DNA of 64,000 bases from Bacillota bacterium (GTDB taxonomy: Bacteria > Bacillota > Clostridia > Tissierellales > MES13). The stretch is from assembly GCA_009711785.1 (NCBI GenBank), contig VENA01000038.1, positions 62,001 to 126,000 on the forward strand. The letters run 5' to 3'. Below are positions 24,445 to 34,336 of the stretch, piece after piece. A model generated the notes under the pieces. It was not told the DNA's origin and did no database searches. It saw only the letters and a program-made list of their open reading frames with translations. Made by a program: the position numbers and the translations under genes. How positions within the stretch are numbered: position 1 is the first letter of the stretch; each line of letters starts with the position of its first letter.

Positions 24445-25743
24445 ATGAAAAAGTTTGAGAATATTTTAGGATTTATAGGTATTTTATTATTAATAATTTT
24501 GGGAAGTGCTTTTTTAAAGACAGAGATGCTTCTTTTTAGACTTTTAGTTGGAGCAGGATTAGGTTATACATTAATGAGAGCTTATACAGGGTTTGCAGGC
24601 AGTGTTAATCGTGCTTACAATGGTGGATCAACCAAGCTTGTAAGAACTTTAATGTTTATGTTCTCTATTACTGCTTTATTAGTAACTGGATTTTTATTCA
24701 AAGCAGATCCTGCAAGTTATAACCTTTGGGTAAACCCTATTAATCTTGGGTTAATATTAGGAGGATTGTTATTTGGATTTGGAATGACCTTTTCAGTATG
24801 TTGTGCTTCAGGTGTGCTTACTGATTTAGTAACTGGATTACCTAGAGCTTTTATTACATTATTGTTTTTTAGTTTCGGAGTATTTCTTGGATTCCCTATA
24901 CAAAGGACTGCAGGATGGGTTAGAAATTCTTGGATTTCTACATCGGTTGGTGAGAAATTGCAGGGAGGTATTTATCTACCTGATCTTTTTAAGTGGGATG
25001 GATTTGAAGGGTATCTAGGAGCACTTATATTAACAGTTTTACTTTGTAGTATTGTAAGTTTTATTGCATATAGATATGAAAGACGTCGTAAGTTAAATGG
25101 AAGTTTTGTAGGTATCCCTACAGAGACAGAGCAGCATAAGCATGATGATTTTGATAGTAAAGATCATGGATTCTTTAGTAGTGAAAATTATAAACGTTTA
25201 TTTGTAAAGCCTTGGACATTGAAACAAGGAGCAGTAGCTATAAGTATTATATTTGTTTTACTAATGGGAGTAACTAAAGCAGGTTGGGGTGCTTCAACAC
25301 CCTATGGTATTTGGTTTGGTAAGTTTTTAATGGTATTTGGAGTTTCAGTTGATTCCATTGTTTCCTTTACTAAAATGTCACCGGGTGTTTTTGAATTACC
25401 ATTCTTTGAGCATCCAATCACAGTGCAAAATGTTGGTATTGTATTTGGAACAATGATTTATCTATTAACTGCAGGTAAATTAAAAGAAACATTCGTATCA
25501 GAGCTTAAGATAACTAAAAAAGAAGCACTACTATTTGCATTAGGTGGTATTACCATGGGACTAGGAACACGTCTTGCTAATGGTTGTAATGTAGGTGCTT
25601 TATATACACCTGTTGCTAACTTTTCACTTTCAGGTTGGGTATTTATAGTGTTTATGGTCTTAGGTGGTATTTTTGCTAATGTACTTTCTAAGAAATTAAG
25701 CTCAAGTAAATCTGATTCTACAAGTTCTTCAACTGCTTCATAG
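24445..25743 (+). CDS. Full-length YeeE/YedE-family sulfur transporter
   Basis: A 432-residue membrane protein with about ten hydrophobic helices. Both halves of the family fold are present on one chain, joined by a charged cytoplasmic stretch around residues 210-255 (ETEQHKHDDFDSKDHG). The first half has GFGMTFSVCCASGVLTDL and the second GLGTRLANGCNVGALYTPVA, the conserved cysteine-containing loops thought to guide thiosulfate through relays of S-H contacts. It is the single-chain counterpart of the split pair at 9829-11017. GGGAGG precedes the ATG. The rhodanese upstream and the reductase downstream support a sulfur substrate; whether it imports or exports is inferred from TsuA. Confidence 0.92.
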   Translation: MKKFENILGFIGILLLIILGSAFLKTEMLLFRLLVGAGLGYTLMRAYTGFAGSVNRAYNGGSTKLVRTLMFMFSITALLVTGFLFKADPASYNLWVNPINLGLILGGLLFGFGMTFSVCCASGVLTDLVTGLPRAFITLLFFSFGVFLGFPIQRTAGWVRNSWISTSVGEKLQGGIYLPDLFKWDGFEGYLGALILTVLLCSIVSFIAYRYERRRKLNGSFVGIPTETEQHKHDDFDSKDHGFFSSENYKRLFVKPWTLKQGAVAISIIFVLLMGVTKAGWGASTPYGIWFGKFLMVFGVSVDSIVSFTKMSPGVFELPFFEHPITVQNVGIVFGTMIYLLTAGKLKETFVSELKITKKEALLFALGGITMGLGTRLANGCNVGALYTPVANFSLSGWVFIVFMVLGGIFANVLSKKLSSSKSDSTSSSTAS

Positions 25744-25878
25744 AAATGGATAAGATTTGTATTATAAAAGAATAAGTAAGTATATTAAATCTAGATTTAA
25801 TTTTAATATATAGTGTTTATATCGTTGTATACTTTTGAAACGAGCCATTTAATAACTATTAAAGGAGGACAAATTATA

Positions 25879-27576
25879 ATGAGTAAAAGAATTTTAGTTG
25901 TTGGAGGAGTAGCTGGAGGAGCTTCAGCTGCAGCAAGGGCGAGAAGAATAGACGAATCAGCAGAGGTAATTATGTTTGAAAGAGGACCAAATGTTTCTTT
26001 TTCTAACTGTGCATTACCATTTCACTTAAGTGGAATAGTAGAAAAAAGTGATGATTTAGTTTTAATGTGTCCTGAAAAATTTAAAAAACAATATAATATT
26101 GAAGCTAGAGTTAATAGTGAAGTTACTAAGATAAACAGAGAAGAGAAAAGAATAGTTGTTAAGAATTTAGAAACTAATGAAGAGTATGAAGAGTCCTATG
26201 ACAAATTAGTATTATCACCTGGGGCTAATGCAATACTTCCTAGAAGTATCGATGGAATAGATGGAGATAATGTATTTACTGTAAGAAATGTTGTAGATAT
26301 TAAGAAGCTTAATGACTATATTAAAACTAATAATATAGAAGATGTTGCCGTTGTTGGCGGTGGGTTTATAGGTGTAGAAGTAGCAGAAAATTTACATTTA
26401 GCAGGTAAAAAAGTAAGCTTAATTGAAGCACAAAATCAAATCATGAATCCATTTGATTATGATATGGCACAAATTCTTCATAAAGAAATGATGGATAAAG
26501 GTATTAATTTAGTATTAAGTGATGGAGTACAAAAGATTAATAAAGATTCAGTTGAGTTACAATCTGGTAAAAAAGTAGATGCAAAAGTTGTAGTTATGGC
26601 AATAGGAGTTAGTCCTGAAACAAGCTTAGCAAAGGATGCTGATCTTGAAATAGGAGAAACTGGTGGAATTAAGGTAGATCATAACTATGTAACTAATGAT
26701 AAAGATATCTATGCTGTTGGAGATGCTATAGAGGTATATAACCGCCAAACTCATGAAAAATCGAGACTTGCCCTGGCAGGCCCAGCCCAAAGACAGGCTA
26801 GAGCAGCAGCAGATCATATATATAATGTTCCCCATAGAAATAATGGTGTAATAGGATCATCTGTTGTTCAGGTATTTGATTTAGGAGCAGCATCCACAGG
26901 ATTAAATGAAAAGGCTGCTAAAAAAGCAGGTATATCCTATGATTTTGTATATATAATTCCTGGAGATAAAGTAGGTTTAATGCCTGAAAGTAATCCAATG
27001 CACTTTAAATTACTATATGAGTACCCAACAGGTAAAATTCTTGGTGCTCAAGCAATAGGAAAAGGTAATGTTGATAAAAGAGTAGATGTTATTGCAACAA
27101 TGATATTAATGGGTGGTACTTTAGAAGACTTAAAAGAATTAGAATTATGTTATGCACCTTTATTTGGAACTGCTAAGGATGTAGTAAATCATGCAGCATT
27201 AGTATCATTAAATTTATTAAACGGTGACTTTAGACAAGTGCCTGTAACTAAGGTTAGAGAATTAGTAGAAGATAATGCATTTATAATAGATGTAAGGGAA
27301 AAAGATGAATATGAACTAGGACATCTTAAAAATGCAGTAAATATTCCATTAAGTGAAATTAGAGATAGATTAGATGAAATTCCAAAGGATAAGCCTGTAT
27401 ATTTACATTGTCGTTCATCCCAAAGAAGTTATAATGCAGTAAGAGCATTACAAAATATGGGGTATGATAATGTAGTAAATATTTCTGGTTCATATTTAGG
27501 AATTTGCTGTTATGAATATTTCGAAGATCAAGTAACAGGAAGAGAAAAAATAGTTACAGAATATAACTTTAACTAA
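25879..27576 (+). CDS. CoA-disulfide reductase fused to a rhodanese domain
   Basis: A 565-residue flavoprotein. FAD-binding VVGGVAGGASAAARARR lies at the N-terminus and the NAD(P)H-binding VVGGGFIGVEVAE near residue 160. The redox cysteine is in SFSNCALPFHLSG (about residue 43), the position used by CoA-disulfide reductases. VGDAIEV binds the flavin. A C-terminal rhodanese domain (about 455-545) has the active loop LHCRSSQRS. Fusions of this kind reduce polysulfide, sulfur or CoA persulfides with NAD(P)H. The start at 25879 is supported by AAAGGAGGACA; the longer open frame has no site. It is the cytosolic end of the sulfur route encoded by the preceding genes. Confidence 0.93.
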   Translation: MSKRILVVGGVAGGASAAARARRIDESAEVIMFERGPNVSFSNCALPFHLSGIVEKSDDLVLMCPEKFKKQYNIEARVNSEVTKINREEKRIVVKNLETNEEYEESYDKLVLSPGANAILPRSIDGIDGDNVFTVRNVVDIKKLNDYIKTNNIEDVAVVGGGFIGVEVAENLHLAGKKVSLIEAQNQIMNPFDYDMAQILHKEMMDKGINLVLSDGVQKINKDSVELQSGKKVDAKVVVMAIGVSPETSLAKDADLEIGETGGIKVDHNYVTNDKDIYAVGDAIEVYNRQTHEKSRLALAGPAQRQARAAADHIYNVPHRNNGVIGSSVVQVFDLGAASTGLNEKAAKKAGISYDFVYIIPGDKVGLMPESNPMHFKLLYEYPTGKILGAQAIGKGNVDKRVDVIATMILMGGTLEDLKELELCYAPLFGTAKDVVNHAALVSLNLLNGDFRQVPVTKVRELVEDNAFIIDVREKDEYELGHLKNAVNIPLSEIRDRLDEIPKDKPVYLHCRSSQRSYNAVRALQNMGYDNVVNISGSYLGICCYEYFEDQVTGREKIVTEYNFN

Positions 27577-27628
27577 AGCTAGATTAAAAAATTAGTTTAA
27601 CCCTCATAATATATATAGAAATTTTATT

Positions 27629-27669
27629 AACAAGGCCATCGAGTTTATTCGGTGGTCTTGTTATTTTTT
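27629..27669 (+). terminator. Terminator after the CoA-disulfide reductase gene
   Basis: AACAAGGCCATCGA pairs with TCGGTGGTCTTGTT (with G-U pairs) around a short loop, followed by a long T run. Closes the sulfur locus. Confidence 0.88.
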
Positions 27670-27830
27670 TTATTAAATTTGATTAAATAGGAAATAAAAC
27701 GAAAAACATTTTAAAAATTCAAAATATTATGTATAATTATCATATAGTGTAAATTTTACCATATATGAGTATAATAAGTTTTTATGTAAATAATATTATT
27801 AAGATGAATACAATTAAATGGGGTGTATGA

Positions 27831-28145
27831 ATGGAAAAGGTTATTAAAGAGATTATCGATATTGATAAAAAAGCATTAAAAATAAAAAAAGATACAGAAA
27901 AAATAATTAAAGAAAATGAAAAGAACTTAAAGAATAAATTTAAAGAAATTGAATTAGAAGAGATGAAAAAGGCAGAGAATATAGGTAATACTAAATATGA
28001 GGAAATTATTAATAAAGCAAAAATAAAAGTAGATAATATAAACAAATTAGAAAATAAAAAAATAAAGAATATAGAAAATATATTTAATTCTAAAAAGGAA
28101 TTTATAGAAAAAAGGGCTTTTAAAGAAATATTTAACTTAGATTAG
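27831..28145 (+). CDS. ntpF: V-ATPase peripheral-stalk coiled-coil subunit (G/H)
   Basis: A 104-residue, highly charged protein (mostly Lys, Glu, Ile and Asn) predicted to be one long coiled coil. That is the expected form of the G/H stalk subunit of bacterial and archaeal V-type ATPases. It pairs with subunit E to form the stator. The sequence itself is low in diagnostic residues, so the call rests on its size, composition and place as the first gene of the operon, four bases before the next translated region. GGGGTG lies ahead of the ATG. Confidence 0.8.
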   Translation: MEKVIKEIIDIDKKALKIKKDTEKIIKENEKNLKNKFKEIELEEMKKAENIGNTKYEEIINKAKIKVDNINKLENKKIKNIENIFNSKKEFIEKRAFKEIFNLD

Positions 28146-28157
28146 GGAGTGGAAATA

Positions 28158-29216
28158 ATGGGGAATGCTTCTAGATTTGCTGCTATAAATGCAAAGGTTA
28201 GGGCTTTAAAGGGAAGAATGCTTACAGAGGATGATTTTGTTAATCTTTTAAAAGAAAAAAAAGTAAAAGGAATAGCTAGATATTTAAAGGAAAATACCTC
28301 TTATAAAAAAGTATTAAAGAATGTAGATATTAATGATATACATAGGGGACATTTAGAATATTTATTAAAAAAATATATTGTTTTGCAGTATGAAAAATTA
28401 ATCCATTATTTCACTGATGAGTATAGAAAACTTTTTAGAGTACTTTTTATAAGATATGAGGTTGAAGATTTAAAGCTTTTTATAAGAGCTATATTAAGAA
28501 ATGAAGATATAGATTATATAAAGGATTTAGTAGTTTATTCAGGTATATATAGTACAGTTAATTATGACTTATTAATTAAATCAAAAGGTTTAGAAGAATT
28601 TATAGAAAATCTAAAAGGAACAATTTATTATGATGCTTTAAAACCGTATATAAATGAAAGTGAAAAAAAGATTTCATTTTATATGGAAATGAGTTTAGAT
28701 AGAATCTATTTTAGAATGCTTTATGAACAGGCCAATAAATTAAGTAAACATGATAGAAAAATTTTAATAGATTTGCTTGGTAAAAATATAGACTTACTTA
28801 ATTTAGAGTGGATATATAGAGGCCTTAAATATTATGATATAGCTCCAGAAGAGTTAATAAATTATACTCTTATGGGAGGATTAAATTTAAATTATAGAGA
28901 TATTAAAGATTTATGTTATTCAGAGAGTGATAAAGAACTTATAAAATTAATGCTTGATTCAAGATATGGTTTTTTATTTGATAATGAAAAAACCATGGAC
29001 CTTTTCATGGAGCGTAGGATAGAGAGATATCTTTATTTCAATTTCAAGGAATATTTTAGAAAGGGAAGTTTAGATATTATCCAGTCAATAGCTTTTATGC
29101 ATCTTTTAGAATTTGAAATGAGGGATATTATTTCAATAACAGAAGGTATAAGATATGGTTTGAATGAAGAAAAGATGAAAAGCTATCTTATTAGACGGAT
29201 TAAAGGAAGTGATTAA
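28158..29216 (+). CDS. ntpC: V-type ATPase subunit C
   Basis: A 352-residue helical protein of the V-ATPase C/d family. The start region SRFAAINAKVRALKGRML and the later EDLKLFIRAILR, IEWIYRGLKYY-like (LEWIYRGLKYYD) and LIRRIKG segments fit. It makes the socket that links the central shaft to the membrane ring. I moved the start to the ATG at 28158, eight bases after AGGGAG; the in-frame GTG at 28149 lies inside that site. It sits second in the operon, before subunit I, which differs from the Enterococcus hirae order. Confidence 0.92.
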   Translation: MGNASRFAAINAKVRALKGRMLTEDDFVNLLKEKKVKGIARYLKENTSYKKVLKNVDINDIHRGHLEYLLKKYIVLQYEKLIHYFTDEYRKLFRVLFIRYEVEDLKLFIRAILRNEDIDYIKDLVVYSGIYSTVNYDLLIKSKGLEEFIENLKGTIYYDALKPYINESEKKISFYMEMSLDRIYFRMLYEQANKLSKHDRKILIDLLGKNIDLLNLEWIYRGLKYYDIAPEELINYTLMGGLNLNYRDIKDLCYSESDKELIKLMLDSRYGFLFDNEKTMDLFMERRIERYLYFNFKEYFRKGSLDIIQSIAFMHLLEFEMRDIISITEGIRYGLNEEKMKSYLIRRIKGSD

Positions 29217-29218
29217 GG

Positions 29219-31171
29219 ATGGCCATAGAAAAAATGACAATGATGAATGTTGTGGGGTTAATGGATTATGTTGATGATGTATCCCGTGAAATACTCCTTT
29301 GTGAAAATGTTGATATAGTTAATGCACTAAATCAAATTAAAGATAGTCATTTTACATTAAGTGTCGCTGAAGAAAATGTAGACGAGTTAGTTGATATGAA
29401 TACTATAAAACCCTTTGAAGATAATGAAGATTATAAAGAAGTAAATGAAAAAATAAATAAATTAAAAGAAATGTATAATAATGAATTAAAAATTGATAAA
29501 AAGTATGTATTAGAAAGTTATGATTTCAATGAGACTTTAAAAGATATAAATGACACATATGAAATTCTAAAAAAACCCTATGAAAAAATAGTTAAATTAA
29601 GGGAAGAATCAAAAAGAATAGATAATTATTATAATAATTTCATTCATATGAAAAGTATTGATGTAAAGATAGAAGAACTTACTCAATTAAATTATTTTAC
29701 ATTTTCTGTTGGAACACTTACTAAGGAAGATAGATTTAAGCTTAAAAGAAACTATGAAAATATATCAGCAATCGTATTACATACAGGAACTAGTGATATA
29801 GGGGAAGTTTATTTAGTAATATCTCCAAAGGAATTAGAAATAGAAACTGAAAGGATATTGAGGAGTTTAAATTTTCATAAAATAGAATTTCCTACTGATT
29901 TTACAGGAACACCTCTAGATATATCAAAAAAGTTAGAGGAAAGAAAAAAAGAAATTGATAGTTGTTTATTAGAAATAAATAATGAATTTAACAAAATTAA
30001 AAAAGAAAATATTGATATTTTAAAAAGATCTTTAACTAGATTTAAAGCCCAAGAAAAAATTAGAGAAATAAAAAATGAAATGGTATCATCTAAGAATTTT
30101 TTCTATCTCTCAGGATGGGTACCCGTAAAGGAAAAGGAAAAAATAAAAAAGGCTATTGAAAAATTTAAAGGTTCAATAATAATCTTTAAAAATACCCATG
30201 ATAATAAAAAGAATTTCAAACCACCTACAAAACTTATGAATAATTGGATATTTAAACCCTTTGAGTCCCTTGTTAAGATGTATGGAATACCAGCACATAA
30301 TGAACTTGATCCAACGGTTTTTTTAAGTTTAACCTATATGGTTTTATTTGGAGCTATGTTTGGGGATGTAGGGCAAGGTTTTATACTTTTTTTAATTGGA
30401 ATGTTTCTAAAGAAAAAAAGTACTTTTAAAAGTGTAGGTTCTGTTATGACAAGACTTTCAGTAAGTTCAATTATATTTGGATTTTTATATGGAAGTATCT
30501 TTGGGTTTGAACATGTTTTAGAACCTTTATTAGTAAAACCCTTTGAAAATATTAATTTAATACTTATAAGTGCTATAGTTATTGGGATTTTCTTAATACT
30601 TATGGGCTTTTTATATAGTATTATAAATGCAATTAAACAGAAAGATTTAGAGGAAGGAGTATTTGGAAGAAATGGTTTAGCAGGACTTTTATTTTATGGT
30701 TTGATACTTAATTTAATAGCTAGTAGTTTCACTGAGTATTCTATAATTCAAAGAAATATGAGTATTATAATGGTTTTATTTTTAATTGTGATAATGGTTA
30801 TTAAAGAACCATTAACCAATTTATTACTTAATAAAAGGCCATTATATCATGAGGATGTATCTAGCTATTATATAGAAAGTGGATTTGATATATTAGAAAC
30901 TTTTTTAAGTTTATTAAGTAATACTGTTTCTTTTATTAGGGTTGGAGCATTTGCATTAACCCATGTGGGACTTTTCGTAGCATTTGAAACTATTGCAGGC
31001 CTTGTAGAAAGTAATATTTTAAGTGTATTAGTTCTTATTATGGGAAATATAATAATAATTTTTTTAGAGGGGTTAATAGTTTCTATTCAAGGACTTAGAT
31101 TAGAATATTATGAACTCTTCAGTAAATACTTTAAAGGTGAAGGTAATGAATTTAAACCAATAAAATTTTAA
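29219..31171 (+). CDS. ntpI: V-type ATPase subunit I
   Basis: A 650-residue subunit a/I protein. The N-terminal half (to about 340) is soluble with coiled-coil arms that hold the stator stalks. The C-terminal half has seven to eight helices that carry the ions to the ring. Landmarks are PTKLMNNWIFKPFESLVKMYG, YMVLFGAMFGDVGQG, and NTVSFIRVGAFALTHVGL, where the arginine essential for ion release lies. It starts two bases after the subunit C stop. Normal length for the family. Confidence 0.95.
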   Translation: MAIEKMTMMNVVGLMDYVDDVSREILLCENVDIVNALNQIKDSHFTLSVAEENVDELVDMNTIKPFEDNEDYKEVNEKINKLKEMYNNELKIDKKYVLESYDFNETLKDINDTYEILKKPYEKIVKLREESKRIDNYYNNFIHMKSIDVKIEELTQLNYFTFSVGTLTKEDRFKLKRNYENISAIVLHTGTSDIGEVYLVISPKELEIETERILRSLNFHKIEFPTDFTGTPLDISKKLEERKKEIDSCLLEINNEFNKIKKENIDILKRSLTRFKAQEKIREIKNEMVSSKNFFYLSGWVPVKEKEKIKKAIEKFKGSIIIFKNTHDNKKNFKPPTKLMNNWIFKPFESLVKMYGIPAHNELDPTVFLSLTYMVLFGAMFGDVGQGFILFLIGMFLKKKSTFKSVGSVMTRLSVSSIIFGFLYGSIFGFEHVLEPLLVKPFENINLILISAIVIGIFLILMGFLYSIINAIKQKDLEEGVFGRNGLAGLLFYGLILNLIASSFTEYSIIQRNMSIIMVLFLIVIMVIKEPLTNLLLNKRPLYHEDVSSYYIESGFDILETFLSLLSNTVSFIRVGAFALTHVGLFVAFETIAGLVESNILSVLVLIMGNIIIIFLEGLIVSIQGLRLEYYELFSKYFKGEGNEFKPIKF

Positions 31172-31189
31172 AATCTAGGAGGTAAATAT

Positions 31190-31618
31190 ATGTATTTAAT
31201 AATGACTATGACAATTATAGTAGTACTTTTAACGATTTCATCGGGGCTATTTTTAATGTATAAAGAATATAAAACAGAGAAGGGTAAATTAAAGAAAATA
31301 TTAAAATTTAATTTATTTATTTTCATACCATTATTAATATCATCAGTAATAGTATTAATGCCTAAAATGATTTATGCTGTTACTTACTCATATGAGACTC
31401 AAGGAGCTTCAGGCCTTGGTTTTATAGCATCAGCCTTATCTACAGGTCTTGCAACAATAGGCGCAGGATATGCTGTTGGAGCAGTAGGTTCTTCAGCCCT
31501 TGGAGCTGTTTCAGAGGATCCTAAAATATTGGGTAAGACGTTGATATTTGTGGGTTTAGCAGAGGGTATAGCTATTTATGGATTAATAGTATCCATATTG
31601 ATACTAGGGAGATTATAG
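31190..31618 (+). CDS. ntpK: V-type ATPase membrane-ring subunit K
   Basis: The 142-residue proteolipid has two N-terminal hydrophobic segments (residues ~1-22 and ~43-65) with a basic loop between them. A canonical hairpin follows: ALSTGLATIGAGYAVGAVG and VGLAEGIAIYGLIV, with the ion-carrying Glu in the last helix. Only the second hairpin has a carboxylate, so the first is probably structural. I see no glutamine equivalent to the sodium-liganding residues of E. hirae NtpK in the expected helix, so the coupling ion cannot be settled here. AGGAGG precedes the ATG. Confidence 0.9.
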   Translation: MYLIMTMTIIVVLLTISSGLFLMYKEYKTEKGKLKKILKFNLFIFIPLLISSVIVLMPKMIYAVTYSYETQGASGLGFIASALSTGLATIGAGYAVGAVGSSALGAVSEDPKILGKTLIFVGLAEGIAIYGLIVSILILGRL

Positions 31619-31626
31619 GTGATTTT

Positions 31627-31935
31627 ATGAAGTCTTTTTTAATAAGCGATAATAGGGATACTTTACTGGGAATGAGATTAGCAGGAATAAAGGGAGTTAT
31701 AGTCCATGAAAAAAAGGATATTTTAAATGAAATAAATAAAGCTTTAAATGATAGTGATATAGGAATAATTATAATAACAGAAAAGATACTTAATAAAGCT
31801 GAAGAGGAGATAATGGATTTAAAACTTAAAAAATCTAATCAAATTATAGTAACGATTCCTGATAGACATGGATTTAAATATGATAGTGGTTTTATAACTA
31901 AATATATAAGTGAGTCAGTTGGAATTAAAATATGA
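31627..31935 (+). CDS. ntpG: V-type ATPase subunit F
   Basis: A 102-residue protein of the V-ATPase F family (NtpG in E. hirae nomenclature). It has the alternating strand-helix pattern starting SFLISDNRDTLLGMRLAGI, with IGIIIITEKIL and QIIVTIPD later. It binds the central shaft with subunit D and affects coupling. GGTGAT lies just ahead of the start. The next gene begins 10 bases after its stop. Confidence 0.9.
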   Translation: MKSFLISDNRDTLLGMRLAGIKGVIVHEKKDILNEINKALNDSDIGIIIITEKILNKAEEEIMDLKLKKSNQIIVTIPDRHGFKYDSGFITKYISESVGIKI

Positions 31936-31945
31936 GGTGAATACT

Positions 31946-32566
31946 ATGATAACAGTGGAAGAGAAATTAAATACTTTTTCTAAACTGGTGTATGAAAGGG
32001 TAAAAAAAGAATCTGAAACATCACTTAATAGTATGCATGAAAAAAATAATAAACTACTTAAAGAGCATAGAGAAAAAATGAAGAAAAGGGCAGATAAAAT
32101 CATAGAAAAAAAGATAAAGGATGGAGAAATTAAAAAAAGGGAAATGATATCTAATGCTAATGCTAGTATAAAAAAACAAATATTAAATAAAAAAAAGGAA
32201 ATGCTTAAAGATATTTTACAAGGAGTAAAAAATTTAGCATTTGAATTTACTGAAAAAAAGGAATATGAAAATTATTTTAAAAAAACTTTTAAAGAAGTAG
32301 TTAAAGATTTTAAAGAAGGAGAAAAAATAGATTTATATTTAACTAATAAGGATTTAGAAAAATTTGATAAATTTATAAATACTTATAATAAAACAAATAT
32401 AAATTTTAAAAGTGCAGATGATTCTATTATAGGAGGAGTAATAGCTATTAAAGGTGATAGTTTTAAAATAGATGCATCTTTAAAAACTCTAGTAGAAGAT
32501 AATAAGGATATTTTAGGGAGATATCTTTATAAAGAACTAGACAAAGTTGGTGATTATATTGAGTAA
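31946..32566 (+). CDS. ntpE: V-type ATPase subunit E
   Basis: A 206-residue stalk protein. The N-terminal half is a long, Lys- and Glu-rich coiled coil that packs with the G/H subunit. The C-terminal half is globular and ends with SIIGGVIAIKGDSFKIDASL, the usual subunit E signature. The ATG at 31946 is preceded by GAGGTG; a GTG 36 bases upstream opens the frame but has no site and overlaps subunit F. Its end overlaps the subunit A start by eight bases. Confidence 0.92.
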   Translation: MITVEEKLNTFSKLVYERVKKESETSLNSMHEKNNKLLKEHREKMKKRADKIIEKKIKDGEIKKREMISNANASIKKQILNKKKEMLKDILQGVKNLAFEFTEKKEYENYFKKTFKEVVKDFKEGEKIDLYLTNKDLEKFDKFINTYNKTNINFKSADDSIIGGVIAIKGDSFKIDASLKTLVEDNKDILGRYLYKELDKVGDYIE

Positions 32567-34325
32567 AGGTGTAATAACTATGGTTAATGGTCCTGTATTA
32601 AGGGGAAAAGATATGGCTGAATTTAAAATGAGAGAAATGGTTACTGTAGGTAGAAAAAAACTTATAGGAGAGGTCATTTCTATAGATGGAGATATAGGAA
32701 CTATACAGGTTTATGAAGAGACTGAGGGGTTAAAAATAGGAGAAATAATAGAATCTACTAATAAACCCTTATCTTTAAAATTAGGGCCAGGCATGCTTGG
32801 AAATATGTTTGATGGTATAGAAAGACCCTTAAAGAAAATAGATGAGCTATCAAAGGATTTTATACCTGAAGGTATAGGACTTATATCGATAGATCCAAAG
32901 AAACTTTGGGATGTAGATATAGTAGTTAAAAAGGGTGATTTTTTAAATGAAGGAGATTTATTTGGAGAGATTAAGGAAACTTCTTTAATTGTACATAAAT
33001 TAATGGTTCCTCCAAAGATAAAGGGAACAGTTATAGATATTAAAGAAAATGGAAGTTATAACATAGAAGAAACCTTAGTTGTTTTAGAAGATGATAATGG
33101 TAATAAAAAAGAATTAAAAATGTATCAAGAATGGCCAGTAAGGAAACAAAGACCTATAAAAGAGAGAATTCCTATAGATAAGTTATTAATAACAGGTCAA
33201 AGAATACTAGATATTTTCTTCCCAATAGCTAAAGGTGGAACAGCAGCAATACCAGGGGGATTTGGTACAGGAAAAACAATGACTCAACATCAATTAGCTA
33301 AATGGTCAGATGCTGATATTATTGTTTATATAGGTTGTGGGGAACGGGGAAATGAGATGACAGAGGTTTTAGAAGATTTTCCTGAACTAATAGATCCAAA
33401 AACAAATAAACCCATAATGGAGAGGACAATTCTTATTGCAAATACATCAAATATGCCAGTGGCTGCTAGAGAAGCAAGTATTTATACGGGAATAACCATG
33501 GCTGAATATTTTAGGGATATGGGTTATCATGTTGCAATAATGGCTGATTCTACTTCAAGATGGGCAGAGGCTTTAAGGGAAATATCAGGAAGACTAGAGG
33601 AAATGCCAGCTGAAGAAGGGTATCCTGCCTATTTACCATCTAGATTAGCTGAGTTTTATGAAAGAGCAGGATATGTTAAAACTTTAAACGATAAAGAGGG
33701 TTCTGTAACTATAATAGGGGCTGTTTCACCGGCAGGTGGAGATTTTTCAGAACCTGTTACTGAAAATACAAAGAGGTTTGTAAATGTATTTTTAGCCCTA
33801 GATAGAGAATTAGCCCATGCAAGGCATTATCCTGCTATAAATTGGCTTACTAGTTATAGTGGATATTCAAAGATATTAAAGAATTGGTATGAGGAAAATG
33901 TTTCTGATGAAGTTGTTAATCTAAGAAATAAAATGCTTAGACTTTTACAAAATGAAAATAAGTTGCAAGAAATTGTATTATTAGTTGGCGAAGATGTACT
34001 TCCTGATAATCAAAGACTTGTACTTGAAATATCAAAGGTTTTAAAAACAGGTTATCTTCAACAAAATGCTTTTCATAAATTAGATACTTTTGTTTCCCTT
34101 GATAAACAATTTAAAATGCTTACTTTGATTGATTATCTATATGAAAGAAGCAAAGGTGCTATAGAAAAAGGAATACCAATATCTCAAGTTAAGGACGATA
34201 AATTATTTTATGATGTAGTTAATATGAAATATAACATTCCTAATGATAATTTAGAGGGAATAGATAAATTAAAGGAAAGAATTGATAAATACTATGATGA
34301 ACTAGAAGGAAAGTATTCAAGTTAG
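32559..34325 (+). CDS. ntpA: V-type ATPase catalytic subunit A
   Basis: A 588-residue catalytic subunit. The P-loop is GGFGTGKT near residue 233, and it carries the long non-homologous insert typical of V/A-type alpha-like subunits. Also visible are [13 protein letters not shown] with the catalytic Glu, and [25 protein letters not shown] propose a TTG start at 32559, because relatives begin SKGVITKVNGP and this frame reads [11 protein letters not shown] directly after that codon. The start overlaps the subunit E stop, a sign of coupled translation. It hydrolyses or makes ATP in the soluble hexamer with subunit B. Confidence 0.96.
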   Translation: MSKGVITMVNGPVLRGKDMAEFKMREMVTVGRKKLIGEVISIDGDIGTIQVYEETEGLKIGEIIESTNKPLSLKLGPGMLGNMFDGIERPLKKIDELSKDFIPEGIGLISIDPKKLWDVDIVVKKGDFLNEGDLFGEIKETSLIVHKLMVPPKIKGTVIDIKENGSYNIEETLVVLEDDNGNKKELKMYQEWPVRKQRPIKERIPIDKLLITGQRILDIFFPIAKGGTAAIPGGFGTGKTMTQHQLAKWSDADIIVYIGCGERGNEMTEVLEDFPELIDPKTNKPIMERTILIANTSNMPVAAREASIYTGITMAEYFRDMGYHVAIMADSTSRWAEALREISGRLEEMPAEEGYPAYLPSRLAEFYERAGYVKTLNDKEGSVTIIGAVSPAGGDFSEPVTENTKRFVNVFLALDRELAHARHYPAINWLTSYSGYSKILKNWYEENVSDEVVNLRNKMLRLLQNENKLQEIVLLVGEDVLPDNQRLVLEISKVLKTGYLQQNAFHKLDTFVSLDKQFKMLTLIDYLYERSKGAIEKGIPISQVKDDKLFYDVVNMKYNIPNDNLEGIDKLKERIDKYYDELEGKYSS

Positions 34326-34336
34326 GAAGTGATTAT

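Noticed and set aside
27720..27780. Promoter candidates for the V-ATPase operon (two TATAAT boxes)
   Set aside because: Both -10 boxes are good, but no matching -35 hexamer sits at 16-18 bases. The region probably does hold the promoter, but I could not choose one.
31190..31618. Sodium specificity of the V-ATPase
   Set aside because: The ring subunit lacks the obvious sodium-liganding glutamine pattern, but the alignment by eye is not reliable enough to call proton or sodium coupling.
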